24,136 nt of DNA from Bdellovibrionales bacterium (GTDB lineage Bacteria; Bdellovibrionota_G; JALEGL01; JAGRAY01). The position numbers and the translations under genes were made by a program. The DNA lies in assembly GCA_020434375.1 (NCBI GenBank), contig JAGRAY010000009.1, positions 1 to 24,136 of the forward strand, given 5' to 3'. Numbering within the stretch: the stretch's first letter is position 1; the number at the start of each line of letters is the position of its first letter. Below the pieces are notes generated by a model. That model had not been told where the DNA came from and searched no databases. It saw only the letters and a list, made by a program, of their open reading frames with translations. Positions 14,465 through 22,569 of the stretch are shown here, piece after piece.

Positions 14465-15476
14465 TGGTGTTCTCATCGAACCTGGGCAGGTTCGAGAAAT
14501 TCATTTGCCCATTTCGGAAACACCCAACGCACGCTCTACAATTCTACCGATTACGGTTGTTCGTGGAGTTGAGGAAGGTCCTTGTATTTTTTTGACAGCA
14601 GCCGTACATGGAGACGAACTTAATGGTATAGCAATTCTGAAAAGTCTTATGATCAAGATCAAGCCTGAAAAACTGAGGGGCGCTCTTATCATTGTTCCGA
14701 TTGTCAACATGCTTGGATTTTTAGGTGAGTCCAGATATCTAAGTGACCGAAGAGATCTAAATCGAATGTTCCCTGGCACACCAACGGGCAATATGGCACA
14801 AAGAATCGCTTATAAGTTTTTTCATGAAGTCATAAGACACGCAGATGCAGGAATCGACTTTCATACGGGTGCCGAAAACCGAGAAAATTTTCCTCATGTG
14901 AGGGGTGATCTGAAGAATATTCAGGTTCGAAAATACGCAAAAGCCTTTGGATGTAGAATCATTATTGATCAAAAAGGACTAAAAGGAACCCTTAGATATG
15001 CTGCAACCGAGCGAAAAATCCCAACCATTGTTTTCGAGGGAGGAACGGCCAACACTTTTCAAAGACCGATTGTGCAAACTGGAGTGAGAGGGACGATACG
15101 ATTTCTAAGAAATCTGGGAATGCTGCGTGAGAAAAGACGATTTTCCAGGAAACGAAGCCTTCCATTTCAAATTGTTGCCAAGAAAGCTCTGTGGGTTCGA
15201 GCTGACAGAGGAGGTCTTTTAGAACTCAAAGTTCATCCGGGAGAACTGCTTTATCGAGGAGATCCGGTGGCTATTATCTCGAATCCGTTAGGTCGAGATG
15301 TTCACGGAATATCTGCACCTATGACGGGACTTGTCATTGGTGTTACAACCAGCCCTCTGGTTAGCCCAGGAATGCCTATTGTGCATATGGTTGAAATCAA
15401 CCGAACCCTCAAAACGATAGAAAAGCATCTAAAAAACCGAAAATTGACGTTGGCATTTCCAAACCACATAGGATAA
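14442..15476 (+). CDS. Succinylglutamate desuccinylase/aspartoacylase-family zinc hydrolase
   Basis: 344 aa. Zinc carboxypeptidase-like fold of the AstE/AspA family, which hydrolyses N-acyl amino acids or related amides. Seen: AAVHGDELNG (53-62) supplying H56 and E59, RDLNRMFPG (104-112), DFHTG (139-143) supplying the third zinc ligand H141, and VFEGG (197-201) with the likely general base E199. A C-terminal beta-rich domain with biotinyl/barrel-sandwich character follows (VHPGELLYRGDPVAIISNPL). All metal and catalytic positions are present, so it should be active. The start ATG 14442 lies inside the MFS gene (23-nt overlap), with AAGG upstream at about 11-nt spacing. Pairing with a transporter suggests uptake or export of an acylated amino acid; the substrate cannot be named from sequence. 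Confidence 0.88.
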   Translation: MKKLLIISGVLIEPGQVREIHLPISETPNARSTILPITVVRGVEEGPCIFLTAAVHGDELNGIAILKSLMIKIKPEKLRGALIIVPIVNMLGFLGESRYLSDRRDLNRMFPGTPTGNMAQRIAYKFFHEVIRHADAGIDFHTGAENRENFPHVRGDLKNIQVRKYAKAFGCRIIIDQKGLKGTLRYAATERKIPTIVFEGGTANTFQRPIVQTGVRGTIRFLRNLGMLREKRRFSRKRSLPFQIVAKKALWVRADRGGLLELKVHPGELLYRGDPVAIISNPLGRDVHGISAPMTGLVIGVTTSPLVSPGMPIVHMVEINRTLKTIEKHLKNRKLTLAFPNHIG

Positions 15477-15486
15477 GACGCCCCTC

Positions 15487-16446
15487 ATGCAGTTTTCAAT
15501 TGGACATTTAAACTATACGAGCAATCTCTTCATGGCACCCATGGAAGGCATCACGGATGTACCGTTTCGCAAGATAGTTAGAAAATTTGGATGTGCTGTC
15601 ACATGCACACAAATGATTCATGCCAATGGTCTTTTGAAAGGAGATCAACATCGCATGCATGAAGTCACCGCCATTGATCCTGATGAAACCCCCGTGGGTA
15701 TTCAGATCTGCGGATCAGAGGCAAATTCAATCGCAGATGCGGCACAAAAGTCAGAGCTAATGGGTTTCTCGTTCATCGATATTAACATGGGATGCCCCGC
15801 AAAAAATGTTGTAAAAAATGGGTCAGGATCCGCTTTACTTCAAGATCCTTTAAAAGCAGGTCGGATTGTCCACGAAGTCAAAAAGCGCGTCAGTATTCCA
15901 GTGACCGTCAAAATTAGAGCAGGATGGAACGATGAATATAAATCTGGACTTGAGGTCGGTCGAATTGTCGAAAGCGAAGGCGCAAGCCTCGTCACAATTC
16001 ACGCCAGAACCAAAGCGCAAAAATTTAAGGGCAAAGCGGATTGGATGCTTATTCAAGCTTTAAAATCAATGATTAAAATTCCGGTTGTTGGCAATGGTGA
16101 CTTATTTCAACCTGAAGATATCCAAGTCATGGCAGAAAAAACCTCTGCCGATGGTTTCATGGTCGCACGAGGTGCCTTAGGTAACCCATGGATATTCGCC
16201 GGATATCGACCAACGACGGGTGAAATCTATAAAACCATTCTCAAGCACCTCGAACTTCATCTAAGTTTTTACCCAAAAAAAGAGCGAGCACTAATTACAT
16301 TTCGAAAACATGTGGCGTGGTACACCAAGGGCCTTCGAGATTCATCGGTGTTTCGGGTCCGACTTTTCAAAGAGCCTTCACTGGAGATATTTAGACATAT
16401 GCTTTCAGAGTACTTTAAAACACTCGACCCTTTAGAAGTACCGTAG
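15487..16446 (+). CDS. dusB: tRNA-dihydrouridine synthase, DusB-like
   Basis: FMN- and NADPH-dependent reductase converting specific uridines in tRNA to dihydrouridine. 319 aa, TIM barrel followed by a helical domain. Seen: FMAPMEGITDVPFRKIVRKF (15-34), QICGSEANSIADAA, DINMGCPAKNVVKNGSGSAL (98-117) with the catalytic Cys103, VTVKIRAGW (139-147), IHARTKAQKFKGKADW (171-186), VVGNGDL and GFMVARGALGNPWIF (223-237). It begins 10 nt after the preceding stop, with AGGA as a weak, distant SD. It is the last gene of the comF operon and converges with the barrel-protein gene 21 bp away. No terminator hairpin is visible between them. Confidence 0.95.
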   Translation: MQFSIGHLNYTSNLFMAPMEGITDVPFRKIVRKFGCAVTCTQMIHANGLLKGDQHRMHEVTAIDPDETPVGIQICGSEANSIADAAQKSELMGFSFIDINMGCPAKNVVKNGSGSALLQDPLKAGRIVHEVKKRVSIPVTVKIRAGWNDEYKSGLEVGRIVESEGASLVTIHARTKAQKFKGKADWMLIQALKSMIKIPVVGNGDLFQPEDIQVMAEKTSADGFMVARGALGNPWIFAGYRPTTGEIYKTILKHLELHLSFYPKKERALITFRKHVAWYTKGLRDSSVFRVRLFKEPSLEIFRHMLSEYFKTLDPLEVP

Positions 16447-16467
16447 GCTACTTTATCGACAGTCCTC

Positions 16468-17625
16468 TTATATATTAAATGAAATTTTGGCCGCCCAACG
16501 AAGGTTTCCATCTGTCCTACTTGTTACGCCAACTTCTTCGTGGTAGATAGCCGCGTCGAGCTTAAGGACCCATAGATCAAATGTGGCGCCTGCCGTAAGG
16601 TATCCCTGTGAAACACCTGCTCGCACTGCAACAATCCATGGAAGTTTTGATTCCAAACCAAAGTGAACTTTTGTTAAAAAAGGCCTTTCCTCGTTAATTT
16701 CTCGAAGATCAAGAGCCACAACATTTTTAAGTTTCCAAAGATCTGGATGAACAGCCACTCCCAAATTCATGGTTTGGCCATTTGAAGGAGCCAAACCAAA
16801 ATCAGGAGACCCAATATCTTGCCAAGTAAATCCAACAGCAGGCTTTAAAAGTTGATACCATTTTGCATCCTTCCAAAGAGAAAACGCCAAATTGGACTTG
16901 AGGCCCAAGTCTACACCCATTCCAAAACGTCGCTCTTTAATATTTTCAAGTTGACCTGTCAGCTTTAAATCACCATTGGCATCATCACCAATGTCACTGT
17001 AGTCAACAATCTCATCCTGCTCATTAATTGCAAATCGCACCGTGGGTCTAATCGTTACACCAACCTGAAGAAGTTTTTCCCAAAAGTCATGTGCGCCAGA
17101 CACATAGAAAGCAGCATCACCAAGGTTTCGAAGATTAAACTGCGGATTAGAACCTGCCTGACGAACACTTAAACTTAGTCGTTCGTCAATCACGAGTCCC
17201 GCAGCAAAATTTTTTCGAACGTAATTAAATACATCCATGGAGAATCGAATATATCTAAATTTACCTGAGTTGTTTTGAACAAACTCATTAAACACGCGTG
17301 TTTTGTCTGGATCACTTGCAGCGCTATCTAAATCGTCTTTCAAGTCTTTAATATCTCCGATAAGATCGACAGCATTTTTTGAAAGTACAAAAGTCGGCGA
17401 CAAAAACTGAAAACGTCCTTTTTCAAGATCGTTGAGACCTGCCGGATTGTAAAATGGCGAAGAATCATGCGAACCTTCGATTGCAACGCCTACATTGCCC
17501 ATTCCTAAATTTCTAACTTGGCGATTAATCGTAGGAGCCTCTCCCGGAAAGTTTTCTACTGCGATGGCACTCATATTTAGGAAAACAGTTACAGCAAGGT
17601 ATAAATAGGTTGTTTTGATATTCAT
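16468..17625 (-). CDS. Predicted outer-membrane beta-barrel protein, PorV/FadL-like
   Basis: 385 aa with an N-terminal signal peptide (hydrophobic core 7-22, likely cleavage after SAIA). The mature start has the motif RNLGMGNVGVAIEG (38-51) followed by SSPFYNPAGLNDL (55-67). This is the inner-plug signature shared by several OM barrels (PorV/UPF0164, TraF-like, FadL-type). The rest alternates polar and hydrophobic residues in short strands (LAFSLWKDAKWYQLLKPAVG, NLGVAVHPDLWKL, LRWAAKISFNI), consistent with a barrel. The start ATG 17625 has an excellent SD, AAAGGAG (17630-17636), 4 nt upstream. It is the second gene of an operon with the lipoprotein, 15 nt downstream of it. Likely role: an OM channel or assembly factor; the precise function is not recognised. 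Confidence 0.75.
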   Translation of the reverse strand: MNIKTTYLYLAVTVFLNMSAIAVENFPGEAPTINRQVRNLGMGNVGVAIEGSHDSSPFYNPAGLNDLEKGRFQFLSPTFVLSKNAVDLIGDIKDLKDDLDSAASDPDKTRVFNEFVQNNSGKFRYIRFSMDVFNYVRKNFAAGLVIDERLSLSVRQAGSNPQFNLRNLGDAAFYVSGAHDFWEKLLQVGVTIRPTVRFAINEQDEIVDYSDIGDDANGDLKLTGQLENIKERRFGMGVDLGLKSNLAFSLWKDAKWYQLLKPAVGFTWQDIGSPDFGLAPSNGQTMNLGVAVHPDLWKLKNVVALDLREINEERPFLTKVHFGLESKLPWIVAVRAGVSQGYLTAGATFDLWVLKLDAAIYHEEVGVTSRTDGNLRWAAKISFNI

Positions 17626-17640
17626 GATGCTCCTTTAGGA

Positions 17641-18336
17641 TTAGCTACAAAGTTCATTGGTGAAAAAGGTTGGAAAATCATTACTGGCACTAACTTCCAA
17701 TGCGGTCTTAACCGTATCTAATTTATTGTATAGTCCTAAATCACTGGGAAGACCTGCGCCATTGCCATCACTGGGCAACACGTCAAGATTTTCAGAAAAC
17801 CTTGCTTCCTGCTCTGCAGTCAGATTCACAGAACAGTCACTGCCGACTCGTGTGGTCGATCCTGCTATTTCAAACAATCTCGACAAAAACAATAGTAGAT
17901 AGATGTTTTGGCTAGAAATCTCTGAAACGGCCAGTTCCGCGAGAAGATTCGTCGCCGTCTCTACTTTTGCAATTTTTTCCTCACTGGACGGTGCAATTTT
18001 TCTGAAAGTCTCAAACTCTGTTTCACCTGCGCCAGCGGGATCCTGAATACAAGCCAATAGTCCCAATAGTCCGACATCTCCGGCAGGGCAATTTGGGTTT
18101 CCACTTAGGGCACCATTTGCCAGGCTTGCCTCCGCCAGAAAATATTTGGCCTCTAAGTTTGTTGGATCTTCATTATAAAGTGTTGATGCAAGGGCCTCGG
18201 CTTCCTCATATCGTGCCTGATCAAGAAGAGATCTTACTTGCTCTAGATTACTTTCTGTCGAGTCTACACAAGACTGAAAAAATAACGCAAGGCAGGCAGT
18301 GACGGAGAACAATAGAACTTGACGCATTGTGATCAT
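17641..18336 (-). CDS. Hypothetical lipoprotein with TPR-like N-terminus
   Basis: 231 aa. Signal peptide with a lipobox-like FFQSC; Cys23 would be the lipidated residue. The +2 residue is Val, so there is no Asp retention signal and outer-membrane location is favoured by the E. coli rule. Residues about 30-75 (LEQVRSLLDQARYEEAEALA, then LYNEDPTNLEAKYFLAEASL) form one or two TPR-like helical hairpins. Further Cys residues (CPAG, LLACIQDP, GSDCS and the C-terminal LCS) could form disulfides. The start ATG 18336 is set by the SD AAGGAA at 5-nt spacing; the ATG three codons on is too far from it. It is the first gene after a strong promoter and is co-transcribed with the beta-barrel gene, so it may be that protein's periplasm-facing partner. 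Function unknown. Confidence 0.78.
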   Translation of the reverse strand: MITMRQVLLFSVTACLALFFQSCVDSTESNLEQVRSLLDQARYEEAEALASTLYNEDPTNLEAKYFLAEASLANGALSGNPNCPAGDVGLLGLLACIQDPAGAGETEFETFRKIAPSSEEKIAKVETATNLLAELAVSEISSQNIYLLLFLSRLFEIAGSTTRVGSDCSVNLTAEQEARFSENLDVLPSDGNGAGLPSDLGLYNKLDTVKTALEVSASNDFPTFFTNELCS

Positions 18337-18358
18337 ATTTTCCTTTCTGAATCTTTTT

Positions 18359-18386
18359 ATTATAGGTGGGTTATTCTAGCTTTCAA
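18359..18386 (-). promoter_or_regulatory. Sigma-70-type promoter for the lipoprotein/barrel operon
   Basis: On the reverse strand, TTGAAA (18381-18386), a 16-bp spacer and a perfect TATAAT (18359-18364) form the best promoter in the window. Transcription would start near 18352, giving a leader of roughly 16 nt that contains the AAGGAA SD before ATG 18336. Confidence 0.7.
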
Positions 18387-18403
18387 GCGTTTTAGGAGTT
18401 GGT

Positions 18404-18409
18404 TATAAT
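18404..18409 (+). promoter_or_regulatory. TATAAT -10 box giving a near-leaderless moxR transcript
   Basis: A perfect TATAAT ends only 9 nt before the moxR ATG at 18419. A start 6-8 nt past the box would leave a 5' leader of about 2-4 nt. The nearest SD-like AGGAG (18394-18398) is 20 nt from the ATG and upstream of the -10. The -35 region (TTTCAA, 18381-18386, or TTCAAG one base on) is weak and coincides with the -35 of the opposite promoter. Confidence 0.45.
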
Positions 18410-18418
18410 AAATCCTAC

Positions 18419-19375
18419 ATGACAAACTTAAGCACCGCTATTCAAGAGTTAAAAACATCTATCGAAAAAACTATTTTTGGTAAAAAGGACGTTATTGATT
18501 TGCTTCTCACCTGCATGCTCGCAGAAGGTCATACATTAATTGAAGATGTACCCGGAGTCGGAAAAACTACTCTGGCTTCGTCTTTGGCTAAATCAATCGA
18601 TGGTTCATTTCAAAGGATACAGTTTACAAGCGATCTTTTGCCATCAGATATGATTGGCGTTCCAATATACAATGAAAATCAACGTAGCTTTGAGTTTCAT
18701 CCCGGACCCATCTTTGCGAATATTGTGCTGGCTGATGAAATTAATCGAACCACTCCAAAAACGCAAAGTGCTTTACTTGAAGCGATGCAAGATGGCCAGG
18801 TCACTGTCGATCGAACCACTCACGAATTGCCACGTCCTTTCATGGTTATTGCCACGCAAAATCCAATTGAGTTTCGTGGTACATATGCATTGCCAGAATC
18901 TCAAATGGATCGCTTTATGATGAAACTCCACATGGGATACCCAGAACCAGATCAGGAGCTTCGGGTCTTAAAAATGAGAACCTTAGGAGAAAACCATAAC
19001 GACATAAAACCCATACTAGATGCAAAAAAGATTTTGACAATGCAAGAGCAAGTCAAACTTATTCGCGTTGAGGAAAGTGTGGCTCGCTATATGCTAAACA
19101 TTATTTCATCCACTAGAAATTCAAGAACCATTGACCTAGGGGTTAGCCCTAGAGGATCTGTGGCACTGTATCGTGCTTCACAAGCCTATGCTTTTGTTCA
19201 GGGACGATCCTATGTCACACCTGACGATGTGAAAAAACTTTGCGTTCCTGTTCTCTCTCATCGAATTCTTATCAACCGGCAAAGAGATCTTAAAGATGGC
19301 GTCAACGGTTATACCTTTCAGACTGAGGAGGATCTTTTGTTTGATGTCGTAAATCAAATAGATATTCCCGTTTGA
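18419..19375 (+). CDS. MoxR-family AAA+ ATPase
   Basis: 318 aa. Seen: EDVPGVGKTTLASSLA (42-57, Walker A GVGKT at 46-50), RIQFTSDLLPSDMIG, a FHPGPIFANIVLADEINRTT stretch (93-112, Walker B with DE at 106-107), KTQSALLEAMQDGQVTVD, sensor-1-like VIATQNPIE and GTYALPESQMDRFMMKL. A lid domain with LGVSPRGSVALYRASQAYA and ending near HRILINR follows. This is the classical MoxR layout. MoxR ATPases are chaperone-like activators, usually encoded with DUF58 and VWA proteins, and are linked to cofactor insertion and envelope stress. Here the partners are DUF58 and transglutaminase-like proteins, with no VWA gene. It is the first gene of the operon; the ATG has no SD and is very close to a -10 box. A DUF58 gene follows after 7 nt. 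Confidence 0.95.
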   Translation: MTNLSTAIQELKTSIEKTIFGKKDVIDLLLTCMLAEGHTLIEDVPGVGKTTLASSLAKSIDGSFQRIQFTSDLLPSDMIGVPIYNENQRSFEFHPGPIFANIVLADEINRTTPKTQSALLEAMQDGQVTVDRTTHELPRPFMVIATQNPIEFRGTYALPESQMDRFMMKLHMGYPEPDQELRVLKMRTLGENHNDIKPILDAKKILTMQEQVKLIRVEESVARYMLNIISSTRNSRTIDLGVSPRGSVALYRASQAYAFVQGRSYVTPDDVKKLCVPVLSHRILINRQRDLKDGVNGYTFQTEEDLLFDVVNQIDIPV

Positions 19376-19382
19376 GGACCAT

Positions 19383-20417
19383 TTGAAAAAAAACCAATAT
19401 CGCATTGAACTAACACGAGTTGGATATTTATTCATCGCTCTTTGCCTTGGAATTGGTATTGCTGCGCTCAATACGGGGAACAATCTTTTATACTTAACGT
19501 TCGGCATGATGCTAAGCTTCATTATCTTATCCGGTATTTTATCTCAAAACACCTTATATGAGATTTATCTGACGCCTCGATTTCCTAAACGCATTTATGC
19601 CAAAACGCCTTTAGCCGTGAGGTATTTAATAGAAAATAAAAAAAACTATTTTCCTTCCTATGCGATCAATGTTTTTCCAGCAACTTCGGATTCAATCTCA
19701 ATGGATGGTGCCTTCGTTTTAAAAATACCACCGAGAGGCTCCCAGGAAGCCTTGAGCAGAATCATCTTTCCCAAAAGAGGACACCACCCTCTTCCTGGAT
19801 TTCGAGTGGAGACTTCTTATCCGTTTGGATTTTTAAAGAAATTCATGATTCAATCGTCTAAAGAAGAAACTCTGGTTTATCCGTCCGTCTTTCCGATTCA
19901 ACCAAAAACTGGACTAGAGAATCAATACTTAGGAGAACTGTTATCGGGTCAAAGAGGAGAGTCTGGAAACCCTTATGGTATCCGTCAGTTCGTGTTTGGT
20001 GATCCTTATCGCTATATTCACTGGAAATCTTCTGCAAAAAAAGGAGAACTTCGAATCAAAGAATTTGAAAATGAAAAACGCATGTCGCTAGAAGTCGATC
20101 TTAGACTAGATAGTTCTCCCCAAGCGGACTCAAGCACTAGAGAAATAGCCATCTCAATAGCTGCATCTTTGGTTATTGCACTCAAAAAAAAAGGTATTGA
20201 TATTTTTTTACGCATTAATGGCTCTATTGTGAATGCACATCTGGAGGATGAAATGCTTTCTGCTCTGGCTCTCTGCGAGCCTTCCAAGAAGCCTTTCGAA
20301 TATAAAAACATTACCAGGCAAGGACAAGCCATTGTCGTCAGTGATCTATCAACAAAACATCTACCTTCAGATGTATTTTTAACAATATCAAGAGAGCGAT
20401 TTGCGGATTACATCTAA
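19383..20417 (+). CDS. DUF58-domain membrane protein
   Basis: 344 aa. Two adjacent hydrophobic helices (about 14-30 and 34-54), then a beta-rich segment, then the DUF58 signature YGIRQFVFGDPYRYIHWKSS (GDPYRYIHWK at 206-215) followed by AKKGELRIKEFE. DUF58 proteins regularly partner MoxR ATPases and often carry a degenerate VWA-like fold; the biochemical role is not established. It starts at TTG 19383 with GAGGA (19374-19378) 4 nt upstream, overlapping the moxR stop; no ATG fits the N-terminus. The 3' end overlaps the transglutaminase gene by 17 nt, so the three genes form one translational unit. Confidence 0.9.
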   Translation: MKKNQYRIELTRVGYLFIALCLGIGIAALNTGNNLLYLTFGMMLSFIILSGILSQNTLYEIYLTPRFPKRIYAKTPLAVRYLIENKKNYFPSYAINVFPATSDSISMDGAFVLKIPPRGSQEALSRIIFPKRGHHPLPGFRVETSYPFGFLKKFMIQSSKEETLVYPSVFPIQPKTGLENQYLGELLSGQRGESGNPYGIRQFVFGDPYRYIHWKSSAKKGELRIKEFENEKRMSLEVDLRLDSSPQADSSTREIAISIAASLVIALKKKGIDIFLRINGSIVNAHLEDEMLSALALCEPSKKPFEYKNITRQGQAIVVSDLSTKHLPSDVFLTISRERFADYI

Positions 20418-22569
20418 CACCTTTGGACAGTACCTTCACTGGTTTTCGTGCACCTTGGTTTTTATTGGTTTTTCAGCAATATTAATCACCAATAGTTATT
20501 TCACATCTGTATCTTTGGGAGTATTTTTTACAACTTTATATTTTATTTTTGGTGACAAGCTTCTTCGATTTTCACCGCCAAGAAGCGTTTGGAACATTTT
20601 TGCTGTCATTATTTTTGTCTACCTTGCTTATCAAAGTTTTTTTGGCGATCTCGATTTGGTCGGTAACGCGATTTCATTCGTTGTATATCTTCAAATCGTA
20701 AAAATACTATCGCCTAAAGATATTCGCGATTGGTACCAAATTTACCTGCTGAGTTTTCTTCATATCCTCGCTTCCACAACGATTTCCTCTGACATGACGT
20801 TTGCCGTTCCATTTATCGTTTATCTTATTGTAGCGACGTGGACGCTAACACTCTTCAATATTAGACTTCAACAAGAAACAACTTCAAGTTCTAGCACTCG
20901 ACACTCACTTATAGACCGCCTACTTCGCTCAACAGATGTTGTGACGCCACGGTTTTTTGCAACCACATCATTGTTGTCAGTTTTTATTATGATTTTTGCC
21001 TTAGTCATATTTTTTATTTTTCCTCGTATTTCTATGAAAAACTTTCTAAGGCGTGTTTCCCCTAAACAAGATATTTCTGGCTACTCCGGAGAAGTTGAGC
21101 TTGGAACCATCGGAAGAATCAAAGAAAACAATACGATTGCTTTGCGCGTTGAACTTCCCGAAAAAACCATAGATAACGTAGACATCGAAGAACTATATTG
21201 GAGAGGCACTTCAAGTGACTACTTTGATGGCAAAAAGTGGTCTCAATCCACAAGCGACAGGCATCCCATATATGTGGATGCCGACGATAATATTTTAAAA
21301 ACAAAATATCCGACTTATCCAGGCGGAAAGATTTTAGAATATAGCGTGCTATTAGAAGCACTCAACACACCCATCTTGTTCGCATCTGATCGCTTACTTC
21401 GAGTTACTTGGGATAAACCCTTAATCGAAAAATTTCTACGTCGATCTTTGGGTATTGACTACAGCGACGAATACGGAAGCTATCACTTTCAAAGCACTCA
21501 AAATTTTTCCAGTGACTTAACCTATCGCGCTGAGTCAATGATTGGGCAACCTGATGCTGAGCTTCTTAAGTTAGTAGATAATAGTAATATTCCGTACTCG
21601 CTCAAACAAACCTACCTTCAGCTTCCTCCTCTGGACAAAGATGTTATTGAGGTTCTCAAAAATATTCCTGTCCAAGGAGAAACTGTTTACGAAAGAGCCC
21701 GATCTATTCAGTCATTCATAGAAAACAATTACGATTATACGGTCGATGTTCAAGACATTGGTATAAAAAACCCAATGCGTTTTTTTTTCTTGGAAAGAAA
21801 AAAGGGGCATTGCGGGTATTTTTCAACTGCATTGATTGTGGCTCTTCGATATCATGAAATTCCATCAAGGCAGGTTATAGGATTTAGAGGTGGGGACTAC
21901 AACCCCATTGGAAATTATCTTGCGATTCGTCAGAACGATGCTCATGGTTGGGCAGAGGTTTATTTTCATAAATATGGTTGGATCAGATTTGATCCCTCTC
22001 CGGCTAGCGCTGATTCAATGACCTTACAGGGAAGTATTGCAAAATCATTTTTTCAAATGACTGATTACCTAAGACTCAGATGGAATAAGTACATCGTTGA
22101 GTATGATTTGCGATCCCAAGCAAATATTATTGAAAAAATTGGTAAGCATCTGTCTACATGGATCAAAGGAGATAATTCTAAGGACCTGGATCTAACCAAA
22201 GATTCAGATGAGGAAGCGACCATAAAGAAAATTTCTTTCAAAAACCTAATACTCATGGTGAGTTTCTTTCTACTTCCAATCTTAGGCCTTCTGCTCTATC
22301 TATTTATCAAGAAAACTCATAAACAAGGCATTCACCGGGAACTAAAAGAAACTCTTAGAATCCTGGCCAAAAAAGGATTTAAAAAAGAGCGATTTAGTAC
22401 CATACGTGAGTTCAGTGATGAGATCGAAGATAAATTAGGAGCCATGCCCTCGCTGAATCACCTCACTAACATGTACTACGAGGAACGCTTTGGAAATATC
22501 TCCCATTCTCAGGGCGAATGGCAAAAACAGCTCAACGAATTAAAGAAAAATCTTAGGGCTTCAAAGTAA
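20401..22569 (+). CDS. TgpA-like membrane protein with transglutaminase-like domain
   Basis: 722 aa. The N-terminal 210 residues contain about six or seven TM helices (DUF3488-like). An extracytoplasmic domain follows, with a transglutaminase/cysteine-protease core: KGHCGYFSTALIVALRYHEI with Cys471, NDAHGWAEVYF with His515 and IRFDPSPAS with Asp531, a complete Cys-His-Asp triad. One TM helix near 614-636 precedes a cytoplasmic tail (RELKETLRILAKKGFKKERF), like the DUF4129-type end of TgpA relatives. It starts at TTG 20401 inside the DUF58 gene; no suitable ATG precedes TM1. TgpA of Pseudomonas is an envelope protein important for viability, so a periplasmic cross-linking or peptidase role is likely. 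The last 17 bp are antisense to the end of proS. Confidence 0.92.
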   Translation: MRITSNTFGQYLHWFSCTLVFIGFSAILITNSYFTSVSLGVFFTTLYFIFGDKLLRFSPPRSVWNIFAVIIFVYLAYQSFFGDLDLVGNAISFVVYLQIVKILSPKDIRDWYQIYLLSFLHILASTTISSDMTFAVPFIVYLIVATWTLTLFNIRLQQETTSSSSTRHSLIDRLLRSTDVVTPRFFATTSLLSVFIMIFALVIFFIFPRISMKNFLRRVSPKQDISGYSGEVELGTIGRIKENNTIALRVELPEKTIDNVDIEELYWRGTSSDYFDGKKWSQSTSDRHPIYVDADDNILKTKYPTYPGGKILEYSVLLEALNTPILFASDRLLRVTWDKPLIEKFLRRSLGIDYSDEYGSYHFQSTQNFSSDLTYRAESMIGQPDAELLKLVDNSNIPYSLKQTYLQLPPLDKDVIEVLKNIPVQGETVYERARSIQSFIENNYDYTVDVQDIGIKNPMRFFFLERKKGHCGYFSTALIVALRYHEIPSRQVIGFRGGDYNPIGNYLAIRQNDAHGWAEVYFHKYGWIRFDPSPASADSMTLQGSIAKSFFQMTDYLRLRWNKYIVEYDLRSQANIIEKIGKHLSTWIKGDNSKDLDLTKDSDEEATIKKISFKNLILMVSFFLLPILGLLLYLFIKKTHKQGIHRELKETLRILAKKGFKKERFSTIREFSDEIEDKLGAMPSLNHLTNMYYEERFGNISHSQGEWQKQLNELKKNLRASK

